Below the pieces are notes generated by a model that saw only the letters and a list, made by a program, of their open reading frames with translations, did no database searches and was not told the DNA's origin. Positions 47,399 to 59,132 of a stretch of 64,000 nt of DNA are shown in pieces. This DNA comes from Blastocystis hominis (lineage: Eukaryota > Sar > Bigyra > Opalinata > Blastocystidae). The translations under genes and the position numbers were made by a program. The stretch spans positions 1,315,153-1,379,152 of the forward strand of contig NW_013171815.1 of assembly GCF_000151665.1 (NCBI RefSeq). The letters run 5' to 3'. How positions within the stretch are numbered: position 1 is the first letter of the stretch; every line of letters begins with the position of its first letter.

Positions 47399-48369
47399 AT
47401 GCCCCCACGTGGATCTCGTAGACAGCATATTAATGATGAGTATACCGAGGAAAGCGATAATAGCTCATACAAACGGCGAAGAAAGGAGCCGTTGCACCAG
47501 GAAAATGATAGCGGGAGCGAAATGCCAACCACTCATTTTGGTACTTCTTCAGAATGCGTTTTTATGGTATAGATGAGGTTGACTATGAGGAGGCTGTTGC
47601 GGCGTTGCGCAAGCAGCACGACGATAGCTTGATCCTCATCGAAACTGAGCACCAAATGCGTATAGACTCCGCCAACAAGCTGGCCAAGTTTGAAGAAGAG
47701 CGCCTGCAGCGTTTTTTTGAAGTAAGACGGCGCGATTGGCTGGTAACTAGAATGAAGTAAAAGAAATCAAACGCAAAATCTCCGAGGAAAAGGCGGCATC
47801 GCTAAAGCGGACCTCGGAGGGTATCTGTATGTTCCTTTTTTGTGAAAATGCGAGTATCTAACGAATAGACAGAAAACACCGTATTTTGCCACCCAAGAAT
47901 GATGATCATGGACTGAGCACGAAGAGTGGTTGTCTTCGTTTTGTTTCATTGTAGAGGAAGATTCCACGCTGTCTGTGTCGCTTCCAGAGAGCGACGTGAT
48001 CGATGATATCCGCTATATGGTGAGTGAATGGTACAAACTGTCGCGCGCGAACAATCTGAGTATGCCTTGTTTTGGAGTCTTTAGAAGATTCTGCGAACGT
48101 TGTTGTGGTTCTTCCGGGGAACAGACTGGTGATTAACGATTGCTACGTGGAGGCGGGAATGGCGTGTTTAATGAAGTACGGCACGGACACGATGCAAGGT
48201 CAGTTCATTTCTGCGGATCAAAAGGAGGTAGGAAAGGGTGATGTCTCGGAGGTAGTTCATGTTCAAACCCGAGAAGGAAAAAAGAAAAAAATACCCGTTA
48301 GAGCTACTACGAAGTGGAGCGATTCTCTTGTGCCCTGTAAAATCAGAATCGGAGCTCATCCAAGAATAG
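47399..48369 (+). CDS. SDS3/SUDS3-like subunit of the Sin3 histone deacetylase complex
   Basis: Exons 47399-47540, 47573-47721, 47751-47820, 47869-47925, 47955-48059, 48085-48227 and 48256-48369 give 259 residues. A charged N-terminus precedes a coiled coil (DYEEAVAALRKQHDDSLILI ... KEIKRKISEEKAAS), which parallels SUDS3's [20 protein letters not shown] to EFEDKKVELKENL region. The C-terminus (about 190-255, GQFISADQKEFMFKPEKEKR, LLRSGAILL) resembles the SUDS3 barrel ending GQLQRGLF. The third intron is ambiguous: donors at 47821, 47827 and 47842 keep the same frame. Intron 48060-48084 (25 nt) is short but plausible. BRMS1 is the alternative family member. Confidence 0.68.
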
Positions 48370-48385
48370 GAGTTTCATTTTGTGT

Positions 48386-48393
48386 TGTTTGTT
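48386..48393 (+). terminator. TGTTTGTT motif of the SDS3-like gene
   Basis: Exact motif 17 nt after the TAG stop; the next gene starts 72 bp later. Confidence 0.8.
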
Positions 48394-48464
48394 TGATTGC
48401 CATAATCTCTTCTTTGTACCATTTTACCAACCTCACTTGGCTGCGTTGGGTCTGTCTATATGTC

Positions 48465-51400
48465 ATGGGTACTTGCATCTCGAAATCGGACACGGAAGAC
48501 TTTTCTCCTTGTAGGACGAGTAATATGATGTGTGACCAATCTAGTATCAAAGTCAGACTACCAAACTCTGAAAATCCAGTTCTATGTAGGTCGGAGCGTT
48601 GCCTTGGTCATAGCTAGGCTCTTGCTTATAATCGAAGTAAAGAGGGTTATATATTGAAGGAAGACTTCCTTCGTTTATTTAACCTGCCTGGTTTACTGGG
48701 CGGTGTGGTATTTTGGGATGTTGTGATGTAGAACGACTCTTTGTGATGTTCGATGTGAATCGAGATGAGAAAATCTATTGGACAGATTTTATGCGAGGTT
48801 TGAAGCAATGTATGTTTGCTGACGAATCGGAGCTCGATGGGTTTATCTTTCATTTCTTTAGTCTGAATGAGTATGCGATCGCTCCATTTTTTTATTTTTA
48901 GTCGTATCGATGTTGAGTTTGAGGAGTTTCAGACAATTATGCAACATCTTCCTCCCAGCGTTCTCTACGTGGTTATCAAGTCATCCGAAAACCGCAGCAC
49001 AGAGTGCGAGAGTAGTTTCGCGCTTTCCTCGTGATCCCTAGAATGGTGTCAGAAATACGTGAATCATCTCGATGACTTGGTAATTCTCGAGCACTCCCTT
49101 CATTCTAGCCCTCCGCAGCCATCCAAGAAGGCATCATGCTTCTCCTCATCGCCTACTTCCAGAGCAACGACTACGACGTTTCTCCTTTTCCCCCATTGAA
49201 CAGCAGAGTTGCACCACCATCAACTTCCACGACTTCTCCGTGTTTCTCCGCGAGCAGCCGCAGCTGCGCGACTACTTCCGCGTAGTTCTCCGTTTCCCCG
49301 TTTCCCCTAGTCAATCTTCAGCGTGGTGATCGGGATCTCCCCCACGCCGCCTCTGCCGGCCCCGCACTCGCTGACGCACGCGACGCCGGCGTCGGACACG
49401 ATCAAAGAGCCGTCGTACGACGGTTCCATCGACCCGGAGGTGTACAACACGCGTCGCGAGCGCTGTCTGGAGCGCACGGGGCACCCCGAGAAGTACTTCG
49501 GGTTCACGCGCGCGTACTGGAGCATCGCGTGCACGCACTGCCACAAGGAGGTGCGGTTCTGCTGCATGTGCCAAGGCGAGCTGCGGCCGGTGGAGAAGGG
49601 AGTGAAGGACGGGATCCATCGGCTGCAGTGCATCGAGTGCCACCGCGTGGTCACCATGCGCTACTGCTCCGCCTGCGGACATCAGTTCGAGGACACGGTC
49701 GTCGACGCGCGCATGGAGATCCCCGGCGTGAACGTAGCGCTGAGCGAGGGCTTCGAGGTAGGTGGGAACGCAGAAACACACCGGGGAGCTGTACAAGCAG
49801 TCGCATTTCTCGGGGATGACGAAGGTCTACGCGCGGCTGCAGAACCATTTCTTGTATTTGTTTAACACACCCGCGGCCGATGTGCCCAGCATGGCCTTCT
49901 TTTTGGACAAAGCCACTGTGCAGATGTGAGCATTCAACCCACCCTTGAGAATAGAGTGCCCGACGCCAAGAACGCGAAGTACTTCGGCTTCACTCTGCAG
50001 TTCCCCGCGGCATACGACCAGACCTTCTACACCACGACGGAATCCGACCGAGCGAGCTGGGTGAAGACGATCGAGGAGGCGTCGGGCGTGCGGCGCTTCG
50101 GCGACTTCTACGACCTGCGCGAGAAGATCGGCGAGGGGCGTTTCGCGGAGGTGTACCGCGTAGGATGGAAGTCGCTGGGTGGTGGTGACGTGCAGTGTAT
50201 CGAGAAGAAATCGCGGAAGGAGTACGCGGTGAAAGTGATCGCGAAATCGAAGCTGACGGAGAAGGAAGCGCAGCTGATCCAGACGGAAATCGCGAATTTG
50301 TCGCTGGTGCAGCATCCGAACATCGTCACTCTCATCGAAACCTTCGAGTCCCCGCACGTACTGGCTTCTCTCGCAGAGTTTTATGCGCAGCATATGTACA
50401 TCGTGATGGAGCTTCTGCGAGGCGGCGAGCTGTACAGTAATATCTGCGGACGAGCGATTTTGAGCGAGTTGGAGGCGTATCAGATCATCGCTCCGCTCAC
50501 CAATTGCTTGTGTTATCTGCACAACATGGGGATTATTCATCGCGATATCAAACCTGAGAATATTTTATGCAACTCCAGTTTGTTTGATGTTAAAATCGCC
50601 GATTTTGGGTTCTCTAAACTCATTTTCCCGCGGGAAAAGCTCGACTATCCTTGCGGAACGCTCAACTATATCGGTTTGGCTTGATGAATGTGCTGAGGGG
50701 TAGCTCCGGAAGTCATTACAAGGAAGGGATACACGACGAAAGCAGATATGTGGTCGCTGGGAATCATTTTTTACCTCATGTAAAAATAGTGCCGATTTTT
50801 GACATTCCAGATTACGAGGCAGATTGCCTTTCGACGGAAAGACGAAGGAGGAGATTATTGACCAGGTGATTCACATCGAGCCGGACTACAATAATAAGTC
50901 TTTTTTGCGTCTTTCCAAAAATGTGCCCGATTTTTGGAATTTTAAGAAATAGTGTCAAGACGCGATAAAAGGCCTGTTAAACAAGAATCCGGACTACCGA
51001 TTCTCCGCAGAAGACTTGTTGCATCATCCCTGGTTCAGCGACATGCAGCGAGAGCTTGAGCAGCAATCTTCACATCATGCCTCCGATCTGTCCGATGAAG
51101 TTCCGGCCTTGCGTCGAGAAGAGCGAACGGGAGTTTCGGATGTCTCGAAGGTGTTGGGCGTAACGTTTCCCGCGGGGATCGACGATTCGGAGTGGGTGCG
51201 GAGCGAGAAGGAAGAATTGGATTCGCTAGCGGCGCTGTCGTTCCGATTGAATCCGGAGGCCGTAACACCCGATAATGAAACGCCTCAGAAGAATAAGGAG
51301 GCGGGATTGGAGTGTCGGGAAGAAGGAGAAGAGGTGAAGGAATTGGCGAATGAGTTGAAGGAGAAGTCAATGAGTGAATTGAATGATAAATCTGTGAATG

Positions 51401-51819
51401 AATCAACAGAGGAGCAATCGAGTGATAAATCAAAAGAGAATTCATTGAATGACGAAACATCGAATGAAAAAGCATCGAATGAGTCATCGAATGGTAAAGC
51501 AATGAACGACAAAGCATCGAATGATTCATCGAATGACAAAGCATCGAATGACTCCCGCGATGTTCCCTTCCCTTCGACTCGTGGTTCCAATCATCCTGAA
51601 AGCGAAGTTTCCGCTGCTGCACACAGCGGCGATCCCCCTTCTCCTTCTCCTTCTCCTTCTCCTCCCTCACCGATCCACTCAAACCAACGTGAAGTCGACA
51701 GCCTCGCCGACCCCGGAGCAAATCCACCCTCTGCAGGAATGCACGAATCGCCGCCCCATTCCTCGCCCATCTCTTCCCTCCACGCGACAGAAGCGGTTCC
51801 TCCCTCTGCCTCGCAGTAA
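48465..51819 (+). CDS. Protein kinase (CAMK-like) with N-terminal EF-hands, zinc-ribbon-like segment and PH domain
   Basis: Sixteen exons: 48465-48510, 48545-48585, 48618-48702, 48732-48870, 48902-49011, 49042-49079, 49109-49177, 49207-49281, 49311-49733, 49762-49925, 49955-50159, 50196-50357, 50391-50673, 50704-50779, 50811-50922, 50953-51819; 964 residues. It starts MGTCISKS, a likely N-myristoylation plus palmitoylation signal. A canonical EF-hand loop (about 65-76, DVNRDEKIYWTD) lies among weaker EF-like units. Four CxxC pairs (about 273-335) suggest zinc binding. A PH domain (about 345-445) precedes a complete kinase domain (about 447-704): GEGRFAEVY, AVKVI lysine, HRDIKPEN, DFGFSK, APEV. 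The tail is Ser/Asn/Asp/Glu-rich. Two introns (50160-50195, 50358-50390) are in frame without stops; removing them restores subdomains I-II and V. Variant motif GGTTTGTT at 51838. Confidence 0.85.
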
Positions 51820-51837
51820 CTCATCTTCATTGTCTTC

Positions 51838-51853
51838 GGTTTGTTCACAAACA
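51838..51853. terminator. Abutting inverted polyadenylation motifs between kinase and GNAT genes
   Basis: Plus GGTTTGTT (51838-51845) directly abuts minus TGTTTGTG (51853-51846). Each differs by one base from TGTTTGTT. They lie 19 and 13 nt after the two converging stops. Confidence 0.65.
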
Positions 51854-51865
51854 CTCGCAACGAAA

Positions 51866-52505
51866 CTACATCGTTCTCATAAAAACAAACTCTTCCTTGA
51901 TATGCTGCTTCACAAACTCCGGAACTTCGTTGCTTCCCTTACACGCTCGCTCGATCTGCTCACGGATTTCTTCGTTTGAAACCCATTCCCGGGGGATTGG
52001 GACGGGAAAACACCACACATTTCTACCCTTCACTCCTCTGCTCGCTCCCCTACACATTCTGGCGCACAACCAGCTTCGCTCCCAGCTTCTTCATCCAATG
52101 CAGAACGGGAGCATTCGCAGGATTTACCACTGCATAAAGCGTGTGAATTCCCGCGTTAAAAGCTACCTGAGAAATGTAATAAAGAAGGCAGGAGCCGATG
52201 GTATTACAGTGATACGGGTCCGCAACAATAGCGGCCCACTCGGCCCAGTCCGGCTGGTCGTGCTCGCGAATCACACGAGCGGTGGCTATCGTTCGCCATT
52301 CGCCATTTTCGAATACATTGCAGCACACGGCCATATGATCGCACATATCAACATTTGTTAAATATTGAAGGAGACTGTCGCTTACAGAGTCGAGAGGTCG
52401 ATTAAAACGGAAGTGAAGACTTCGCCGAGAAACATCGCCACGGCGAATTGCTACACGGTATGAAAAACAGAAAAAGCGTACTATCTTGTAAATGACGGAA
52501 CTCAT
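51866..52505 (-). CDS. GNAT-fold acetyltransferase resembling bacterial Pat-type protein acetyltransferases
   Basis: Exons 52505-52054 and 52022-51866 (31-nt intron) give 202 residues. The order RRGDVSRRSLHFRF, then YLTNVDMCDHMA, ATARVIREHDQPDWAEWAAIVADPY, IGSCLLYYISQVAFNAGI and NAPVLHWMKKLGAK follows the bacterial Pat/PatZ GNAT domain (S-x2-S-x2-Y/H-x-RF, D...H, acetyl-CoA loop Q/R-x-x-G-x-G/A). The usual acetyl-CoA loop is degenerate (HCNTIGS), but IGSCLL is kept. Bacterial Pat acetylates metabolic enzymes such as acetyl-CoA synthetase; role here is unknown. A C-terminal helical extension follows. Confidence 0.72.
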
Positions 52506-52587
52506 AAGGAAAAAGAGGAACAAACGCGCAATTCACTATTGATTTTTTCCCCGTTGTAAAGCTTGACATTAGAGACGAACAAATAGA

Positions 52588-52884
52588 CTACAATGCGCTG
52601 TAGGAAGGAACGATCTCAACAAGTTTAGCTTCCAGCTCTTCCAAGGGCGGTAATCTTGGATGTTCCAGCCACTTTTTATTGCGGTATTGGTTCCAAACGA
52701 CCGAAAGAGGACTTCGTGATAACTCACGAAGACATAAGCCAATGCTAGCCTCGTTACTACGGTCCTCATCTGTTTCTGGAACAGGACTCGTAGCTCTCTC
52801 TTCACGCATTGTTATGCAATCCATGATTCTTTCGCGAAATCCTCTTCGATCACGCGTTTCATCATATACAGACTTGTCTCCCAT
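52588..52884 (-). CDS. Small intronless protein of unknown function
   Basis: 98 residues, charged, no signal peptide or membrane helix. The only motif-like item is a C-terminal LPPLEELEAKLVEI helix. I accept it as a gene because the frame is Met-to-stop and the stop is followed within 4 nt by TATTTGTT (52585-52578), one base off the polyadenylation motif. It could be chance. Confidence 0.42.
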   Translation of the reverse strand: MGDKSVYDETRDRRGFRERIMDCITMREERATSPVPETDEDRSNEASIGLCLRELSRSPLSVVWNQYRNKKWLEHPRLPPLEELEAKLVEIVPSYSAL

Positions 52885-53628
52885 AACCTTTTCCTATTAT
52901 TATCTAGAGCGATAATAAACAAAAGAACGGAAAATATGTGTTCGTTTTGTCTCTGATCAATAATTGTTTTCACTGTGTGAAAGGACTACCGAGATAGGAT
53001 CTAGAAATAGAAGATCTGTCTAGAATAAAAAGGGAACGTTTTAGGTTTCGAACAGAAGCAAACAAGAACTTTTTGGGAGGTTAAGAGTGAAAAGAATAAT
53101 AAGGATTAGATTGTTGTTTTTGATGTGTTTTGAAGAGCGTTATGTTTACAATATACTCGATAGGTGGTAGGGAGTTAGAAACCCTGTCGTTATTGTCGTT
53201 TGATATCATAATCGGCTCTCCATGGTAGCTAACAAGTATAGATACAAATCCTAAGCTAGAAAATGCATGAAAGTGAGGGGTTTTACAATTTTCTTTAAAT
53301 GGCAATCGAAATAGTCTAGATTCAACAGATCCTTATAGTCCTATAGCATTTTGAATTATCAACCTATTTTCACATTAAATCACGATTGTACAATACAGCG
53401 TACAAACAGTATAAAAAGATCAGGGTCTCTTCTTGGTTTCATCCACTTATTCATATTTTAAGCCTAAACAAAGGAAATGACAATTAGAAGAAGTAGATCA
53501 AATCTTTGGGTGCAGGGTATGTAATACGATGTAGAATTGTCAGAACAGCATCGATGATAATAGTGAACGATGAAACAATAAACTGAGAAGCATGCAGAAC
53601 ACAAAATATTAAAACTAAAACCCAAATT
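52885..53628. other. AT-rich intergenic region, nothing recognised
   Basis: 744 bp upstream of both the small minus gene and the MORN-LRR gene. No open frame above 75 residues looks coding, and I see no RNA signature or repeat. Confidence 0.5.
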
Positions 53629-56499
53629 ATGGATTTTAAAAGTAGAGGAACCGGATAACAAATAAGAAATAGATGGGCTTGAAAATCTGAAGGGAAGCGA
53701 ATTTCTCTTGGATGGTTACATTACCCTTGGCGAACCAAAAATAATTCGTATGGATGGTTCAAACTATAGCCTCCAGTATTATCAAGGCGAACATGAAGAT
53801 GAATACATCCTGAAGAACGATGGGAGAGTTTGCTTATTCCATAACGGAATACTCAAAATGGCTTACGAAGTAGACGAGGAAGATTCTCAGATTGGGGATT
53901 TTACTCGCTTTGAGAATGGTCGGGTTGCATTTGTTCAGTCGTTTGGTGATATTCTGGATAAGCACAATTTTTGTCGTATTGTAAACCATGCTCGAGGCGA
54001 GCGGATGGAGATCTATTCTCATGAGACTGGGAAGTTGATTTATCATGGGGAATTTAACGAGCGAAGAGAGAAGGAAGGAAGAGGAATTCATTATGACGAA
54101 AAGTCGGGTCGGATGCTGTTTGAGGGAGTGTGGAGACGGAACAAGCTTGTGGAAGTCATACGCAAGATTGAAGGCAACATTATGACGGAGTTTAAACGAA
54201 ACGGAGACAATACCATTGTAACCAATCGAATTCCCGTATATGTGGGCGAATTCACTTACGATGAATCGAAAGAATCGTTTATTCGAAATGGTCGAGGTTA
54301 TTTTATTGATGAAGAAACTCGGATTGCTTATAGAGAATGCGAATGGAAGAATGGAAAGGAAGTGAGTGGAAGAGATCTGTATGATGGGTGGTACACTCGC
54401 TCGACAAGGCCTAAACCCTTACCGGTATTTGAACCTGCTCCTAGACCTGACCATGCTTCAATCGCGATCAATGTCAGTGGAAAGATGAAGCTGAGCGACG
54501 TGAGTTTTCAAGTGACCGATTTGACGATTTCGTCGAATTGCTGTAACGATGCGAGTGCGTTGGATTTGAGTCGATTCGAGTGGCTGCGATCTATCGAAAT
54601 CGGTAACGACTGCTGTAGATCCGTGAAAACATTCCAAATCGATGGGTTGAATCGATTGAAAAGTCTGAAAATCGGTAAGAATTCGTTTACTCAGAAAAAG
54701 AATGGTGTTAGTAATGATTCCTCGAAATCATTCCACATATTGAATTGTGAATCATTGGAATCGATTCAAATTGGTGAATATAGTTTCAGTGATTTTGCTG
54801 GAGACTTTGAATTGAAGAATCTACCACAATTACAATCCATTCAAATTGGTACAATTAGAAGTTATTCATATAATTTCTCTTTTAGTTCATTTGTAATTCG
54901 AGGTATTGATATGATATTGAATATTTGAATGATGCATAGATCTTCCAAATCTACAATCCATTACATTAGGTTATGGTGCATTTTATTCTAGTTCATTTGT
55001 GATTCGAGGTATTGATATGATATTGTATATTTGAATGATGCATAGATCTTCCAAATCTACAATCCATTACATTAGGTGCTGGTGCATTCCGTTATTCCTT
55101 ATCGACAATAATTGAAAGTATTGAATGAATTCGAATGAAATGATTGATGTAGATCTTCCATCATTACAATCCATTCAACTCGGTGAATATGCACTTGAAG
55201 GAAGATGGGATGATGATTCAAGTTCATTGACACTTCGAAGTAATAATGAATTGATTGGTTATGATTTGTTTTGTAGATCTTCCAAATCTAACATCAATAA
55301 CTTCTGAATGGGCTAGTTTCGAATATCCTCGTGCAGTGACATTGGAAAGTATTTCTGAATATTGAATATTGATGATATTTAGATATTCCAAATCTTCAAA
55401 ATGTCAAGCTACCTGGTTCATTCCAGACTGTCATTTATCCAGTTGTAAAAAGTAATCCGTGTTGTTATTGTTGATTTTATCCTAGATGTACATCATGAAC
55501 TTACTCATTTCTTCCCCACAACAATTTACAATTTTGATTTCATTCAATCAATCGATTCATTAATAACATCGATTACCATTCCGAATTGGACTTGTAATGA
55601 TATTGATTATACAACATTTGATTTTTCACGATTTTCTCGAGTTGAATCAATTGAAATCGGCGATGATTGTTTTGGTTCAGTACAAACATTCCAAATCGAT
55701 GGATTGAATCGATTGAAAAGTTTGAAAATCGGCAAGAAATCATTTACTCAGAATAAGAATTTATATAGAAAAAATGAATCGAATTCATTCCACATATTGA
55801 ATTGTGAATCATTAGAATCGATTCAAATTGGTGAGCATAGTTTCAGTGATTTTGCTGGAGACTTTGAATTGAAGAATCTACCACAATTACAATCCATTCA
55901 AATTGGTACAATTAGAAGTTATTCATACAATTTCTATAATAGTCCATTTGTGATTCGAGGTATTGATATGATATTGAATATTTGAATGATGCATAGATCT
56001 TCCAAATCTACAATCCATTACATTAGGTTATGAAGCATTCCGTGAATCCTTCTCAACAATAATTGAAAGTATTGAATGAATTCGAATGAAATGATTGATG
56101 TAGATCTTCCATCATTACAATCCATTCAACTCGGTGGGTATGCACTTGAAGGAAGATGGGATGATGAATCAACTTCCTTGACACTTCGAAGTAATAATGA
56201 ATTGATTGGTTATGATTTGTTTTGTAGATCTTCCAAATCTAACATCAATAATCAATTCTAAAGGATATAGTTTCTATTATCCTCGTGTAGTGATATTGGC
56301 AAGTATTTCTGAATATTGAATATTGATGATATTTAGATATTCCAAATCTTCGAAATGTCAACCTACCTGGTGATCAGTGGAATCGTTCATTCGAATATGT
56401 TCGATCGAAATCAATTTCGAGTATAGTTTGATTGATTTGATTTGATTCATAGATGTTTCTTCTATTCTAGCTGATCTTGTCAAAGTCAAGAGATGGTGA
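53629..56499 (+). CDS. MORN-type and leucine-rich-repeat protein, one LRR per exon
   Basis: Thirteen exons: 53629-53641, 53673-54902, 54940-55008, 55046-55117, 55153-55239, 55277-55348, 55383-55451, 55486-55959, 55997-56068, 56104-56190, 56228-56302, 56337-56420, 56453-56499; 816 residues. The N-terminal part (about 20-240) has MORN-like units (GKLIYHGEFNERREKEGRGI and similar). From about 265 leucine-rich repeats of the LPxLQSIxLG... type follow, of BspA/TpLRR character. Every intron from the second on is in phase 1, each internal exon is a multiple of 3, and most begin with the tail of a codon plus CTTCCA(A/T). The starting exon of 13 nt was placed because it restores an ATG before GLENLKGSEF. 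Likely a surface or adhesion-type protein, but no signal peptide is seen. TGTTTGTT lies at 56578. Confidence 0.78.
54600..56420 (+). repeat. Tandem duplication of an LRR exon-intron cassette
   Basis: The block around 54600-55400 recurs at about 55650-56340, introns included. Intron copies at 54903, 55009 and 55960 (37 nt), 55118/56069 (35 nt), 55240/56191 (37 nt) and 55349/56303 (34 nt) are nearly or fully identical. The first block has one extra small exon-intron unit (54940-55045). Confidence 0.88.
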
Positions 56500-56577
56500 T
56501 TCCAGCATCGAATCTACACACTTCATTCCAATCCATTCCAATCCATGCAATGATCATTGCATATTCAATGCTTACTT

Positions 56578-56585
56578 TGTTTGTT
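56578..56585 (+). terminator. TGTTTGTT motif of the MORN-LRR gene
   Basis: Exact motif 78 nt after the TGA stop, in frame-free sequence. Confidence 0.65.
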
Positions 56586-59112
56586 TCTTTCTTTGTTCCA
56601 AATCCCTTACCATCATTCTTTGGTCATTGATTTAGGACCCAATCATCGATTGACTCTTTTCCGTCATCACAACCCAGATTGGTTTAGCTAGCATGTTCCA
56701 ATCCTTCGTGTAACGATGTTAAGAATGAAAGTAAAGAATTTAAGAGAAATGAAAGAGCTGAACTGAGACAATCCAGTATAGTTCAATGTTCAAAATAGAA
56801 ATGTGTTATACTTGACAAATCGCTAGATTATAAACGATTGAATTGAGACGATCGAGTGAATGAACTGGATCGTACTGGATAGTCTCAGAAAATAGTGATT
56901 TGAATTGTTATATGATTGAGGAGCGAAATGGAAATGAAGTGAGATGATTCAATACGATTTGTGTGTATTGAGTGATGATATGTGTAATCTGTATAAAATT
57001 ATGTCGTAATATTACACTGTATTAGAGTTGAGTTTCAAAACGAATTGTGTAGCCATTCGAGTGCTATTAGGAATGGAAAACTGACAGACAGATGGAATAG
57101 TATAGAAACATGAATGAAATTGTGCAATGAGAGTCAAAAATGTACTGAGGATAGGGAGTTTCATTCAATCACATCAGAAATCATTTTTTACATTTGTTCT
57201 TACCATTTTCTTACAGCAACATTATCAGCTCAAATCAATATATTCAAAGAGATACTCTGCCAATTTTGCAGTGAGAGTGAAGGTTCGTGAGTTTAGTTAT
57301 TTTCTCTTGATTTTATCACCAACGCAAAAAGTAAAAATACTCTATTCACAGTGATAATTACGGCACATCCATATGAGTTTATTGATTTCAATATACATTC
57401 ATTTCTTCTGTACTATTATACTGATTCCCACTTCACCTATTAAAAAATAGCCATTTTTAATGAGTAGATTGCAATTCACTTTTAGCCGGTGATAATCACA
57501 ATCTATTCTATTTATTCCAATCTATTCTTGCATAGCAATATGAAAACTCTAGTAAATACACCCCCTATTCAAACATTGATTCACAGCTGTCTGCAATACA
57601 ATTCCTGCAATAGATTTCGTAATACTGTATGATTTTGAATGAATAGCTAAGCCTAGCTGGCTTTTTGGTTCAATTGGAGTGTTATGACAATATTACTCTA
57701 TTTTTCTCCTCAGTAACTTCAAAAAAATGGTTTCTATGTGTATTCATCGATGTTATGTGCACTCTTTTGCATCAGTATTTATTACTGTGAAAGTCACATT
57801 TTATTTATGTGCTTTATTCACAGCACGCATTAGTTTATCGCTGCCTGTCTTTTTTCAATTCATAGGATATTTGCTCATAACCTTTTACAATCCCTATTCA
57901 CAACTGTATTACTACGCTCAGTCCACTACCTTTCCCATCGATCATTACTTGCTGCTCAACTGCCGTTCTGATACTCGTGCAAGTCTCCTTTTTCTTCCAA
58001 GTCAGTCACATCACTCAAACTACCTTAGTGGTATTTGATTGGACTCTCAAGTATCGTCTTCCGTACTATTCATTTCAAGCAAATAAAATGATTGTACGCT
58101 GAACAGTAAGCTATTACATTGATAGTGCATTGCTTTCTTTATTTCAAATCCATCTACTTGTTTTATCTTTTGTGAGACAGCATAAATGAATGACATAGAT
58201 TCGTTTTTTAGGGTATTAGGAGTCAATTAATCAACAGATATAACAACCGTAATTATAAGCGACTAAAGTATTTATGCAGAAAAATGAGAGCTGATTGTAT
58301 TAAGTAACAGCTTGTAATAAAACAAATAAAGAGAGAACACACCACAGATAACTACATTTTGTACTATTTATTCTTAAAACTCTCCTCATTCGTGTAATCA
58401 TTTTACTTGCTGAGAAGCACACGCCGCATGTTTTGAATATTCATAAGATTCGTGTTTGTTTATCCTTGTATCTTTTTTCTCATATGTATCAATACCAATT
58501 ACAGTACAAATCATAGTGCCTATATGTGTCATACTCACATTAAAACACATTAAACACTAACCAATGAAATGATTGACTCAGTAATAGATGCCGAATAACG
58601 ATTCATTTACGTTTTGAATATGCAGATTGATTAATACTTGGCATTCAAAACATGAATGTCACAGTGATTCATAAACTTCTGCCCTAATTCATTATTATCC
58701 GCTTGGTTAATCGCTTAGTTTGCACTTTCTACACTCTTTCTAACGATATGAATTACTTCCATCAGGACTACCGATAAGGATCGAAAAGTGAGGCAAGTCT
58801 ATATACTCAAGCATAGTGAGAGCTCATAATCTTATTATCCCTGGCTATGTAAAGATGTTGGTGTTCAAAAATGTCAGAGTCCAATGTTTAAAGCATTTAA
58901 TGAATAGCAGCCCTCATATCACGTACAGATCTATCAACTCTCCCATCTTTTTCGAACTTTTTTCGTTTCAATCAACACTCAAAACAATCACATCTTTGAC
59001 TACAATATTAAACAAATCTCTTATTATTAAATAATTAGTCTCTCAAACAATGGTTTCTAAATGAATTCAACGCCACTCAACTCGATTCAATCCAATTCAA
59101 TCCAATTCAACC
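56586..59112. other. AT-rich intergenic island, no supported gene
   Basis: About 2.5 kb, the most AT-rich part of the window. The longest frame (57727-58038, plus, 103 residues) is hydrophobic and low-complexity and shows no splice or homology support. An orphan TGTTTGTT lies at 58453-58460. Short TCCAATTCAA repeats lie at 59080-59115. No tRNA or snRNA signature seen. Confidence 0.55.
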
Positions 59113-59132
59113 ACCAAACATTGCAATTCAAC

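Noticed and set aside
52054-52505. A 31-nt intron near the GNAT start (about 52450-52480)
   Set aside because: Removing it shifts the frame and destroys the RRGDVSRRSLHFRF motif.
57628-57685. tRNA-like A and B box pieces
   Set aside because: GGTTCAATTGG lacks the B-box CC, the boxes are too close, and no acceptor stem pairs.
58453-58460. TGTTTGTT as evidence of a gene at 57.7-58.4 kb
   Set aside because: The only nearby frame is low-complexity and hydrophobic, and one octamer is expected by chance in AT-rich DNA.
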